NCBI GenBank assembly: GCA_964404985.1
Contig: CAYOMD010000004.1
Location: forward strand, 70,003-134,002
Reading direction: 5' to 3'
Length of the DNA: 64,000 nt
Origin: Hankyongella sp964404985
GTDB lineage: Bacteria; Pseudomonadota; Alphaproteobacteria; Sphingomonadales; Sphingomonadaceae
Each line of letters begins with the position of its first letter. The first letter of the stretch is position 1. A program made the translations under genes and the position numbers. The notes below the pieces were generated by a model. It was not told where the DNA came from and searched no databases. It saw only the letters and a list, made by a program, of their open reading frames with translations. This document shows positions 63,026 through 64,000 of this stretch, piece after piece.

Positions 63026-64000
63026 ATGGACATCCGCGCCGCCGAAATCTCCAAGGTGATCCAGGATCAGATCGCGAACTTTGACGTCGCTGCCGAAGTG
63101 GCGGAAGTCGGTCAGGTGCTCTCGGTCGGGGACGGGATCGCCCGCGTCTACGGGCTGGATCAGGTGCAGGCCGGCGAGATGGTCGAGTTTCCCGGTGGCA
63201 TCAAGGGCATGGCGCTGAACCTGGAGGCGGACAACGTCGGCGTCGTGATCTTCGGCGAAGACAAGACGATCAAGGAAGGCGATACCGTCAAGCGCACCGG
63301 CGCCATCGTGGACGTGCCGGTCGGCCGCGGCCTGCTCGGCCGCGTGGTTGACGCGCTCGGCAACCCGATTGACGGCAAAGGTCCGATCGAGTCGACCGAG
63401 CGCCGCCGCGTTGAAGTGAAGGCGCCTGGCATCATCCCGCGCAAATCCGTGCATGAACCGATGCAGACCGGCCTGAAGGCGCTCGACGCCCTGGTGCCGG
63501 TGGGTCGCGGTCAGCGCGAGTTGATCATCGGCGATCGCCAGACCGGCAAGACCGCCGTCGCCATCGATACCTTCATCAACCAGAAGGCCGTCAACGCCGG
63601 CGACGACGAAAAGCAGAAGCTCTATTGCATCTACGTCGCGGTCGGCCAGAAGCGCTCGACGGTCGCCCAGATCGTGCGCGCGCTCGAAGAGCAGGGTGCG
63701 ATGGAGTATTCGATCGTGGTGGCGGCAACGGCGTCCGAGCCGGCACCGCTGCAGTTTCTGGCACCCTACACCGGCTGCACCATGGGTGAGTTCTTCCGCG
63801 ACAACGGCATGCACGCCGTGATCGTGTATGACGATCTCTCGAAGCAGGCCGTCTCCTACCGTCAGATGTCGCTGCTGCTGCGCCGCCCGCCGGGCCGCGA
63901 GGCCTACCCGGGGGACGTGTTCTATCTGCACAGCCGCCTGCTGGAGCGCGCCGCCAAGATGTCGGACGCCTTTGGGGCCGGCTCGCTGACTGCGCTGCCG
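63026..64000 (+). CDS. atpA: ATP synthase subunit alpha, C-terminus off the window
   Basis: 325 residues visible. MDIRAAEISKVIQDQIANFD, P-loop GDRQTGKTAVAIDTF near 170 and FFRDNGMHAVIVYDDLSKQA are diagnostic. A start 34 bases after atpH, with AAGAAAGG upstream. Confidence 0.99.
   Translation, partial: MDIRAAEISKVIQDQIANFDVAAEVAEVGQVLSVGDGIARVYGLDQVQAGEMVEFPGGIKGMALNLEADNVGVVIFGEDKTIKEGDTVKRTGAIVDVPVGRGLLGRVVDALGNPIDGKGPIESTERRRVEVKAPGIIPRKSVHEPMQTGLKALDALVPVGRGQRELIIGDRQTGKTAVAIDTFINQKAVNAGDDEKQKLYCIYVAVGQKRSTVAQIVRALEEQGAMEYSIVVAATASEPAPLQFLAPYTGCTMGEFFRDNGMHAVIVYDDLSKQAVSYRQMSLLLRRPPGREAYPGDVFYLHSRLLERAAKMSDAFGAGSLTALP

Overview
This 64 kb window reads as a high-GC alphaproteobacterial chromosome segment next to the replication origin. 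The evidence is gene order: rho-hemJ-hemE on the minus strand face maf-aroE-coaE-dnaQ on the plus strand, followed about 20 kb later by leuS-lptE-holA, parB-parA-rsmG-mnmG-mnmE and two perfect parS sites. This arrangement is typical of alphaproteobacterial ori-proximal DNA. A Rhodospirillales-like lineage would fit, but the genus cannot be fixed from the sequence.

Layout. 1-4117: leftward genes (M48 lipoprotein peptidase, TerC, Rho, HemJ, HemE). 4118-4464: gene-free hemE/maf interval, the best candidate for oriC. 4465-7899: tightly overlapping rightward operon maf-aroE-coaE-dnaQ-hisE-HIT. 8012-17784: permease, Ubi hydroxylase, ftsK-lolA, a probable small RNA, xthA-ribA, YggS, a short ThiE-like protein and a small outer-membrane-type protein. 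18008-28919: DUF3576, leuS-lptE-holA, then the minus-strand parB-parA, rsmG-mnmG and mnmE-DUF6489 blocks with palindromic repeats between them. 29006-32244: Ogt, dienelactone hydrolase, lipoprotein GDPD, DUF1508, SpoU methylase. 32311-34437: a Tat-exported 708-residue protein of unknown function. 34499-39531: nudC, SRP RNA, dnaX-ybaB, KefC-type antiporter. 39732-47819: LOG, MFS, cysteine synthase, two CsgG-like paralogues, an SDR epimerase and a lone HerA ATPase; this is the most accessory-looking part. 48061-53382: rplU-rpmA, ispG, RodZ-like protein, ptsP. 53440-58475: CcdA/thioredoxin pair, J-domain protein, engB-yidC-yidD-rnpA-rpmH. 58745-59949: SigF-type ECF sigma factor with NrsF. 60076-64000: priA, atpH and the start of atpA.

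The most unusual non-coding content is a set of palindromic, MITE-like repeats. Two inverted copies of a 158-bp element (22549-22706 and 47825-47982) are about 95 percent identical. Other palindromes end in TAA or TAG and supply the actual stop codon of the neighbouring gene in four cases (parB, rsmG, the LOG gene, the RodZ-like gene). A strong promoter and an intrinsic terminator with no ORF between them mark a likely small RNA of about 106 nt between lolA and xthA. No CRISPR array, rRNA, tRNA or complete insertion sequence was seen.
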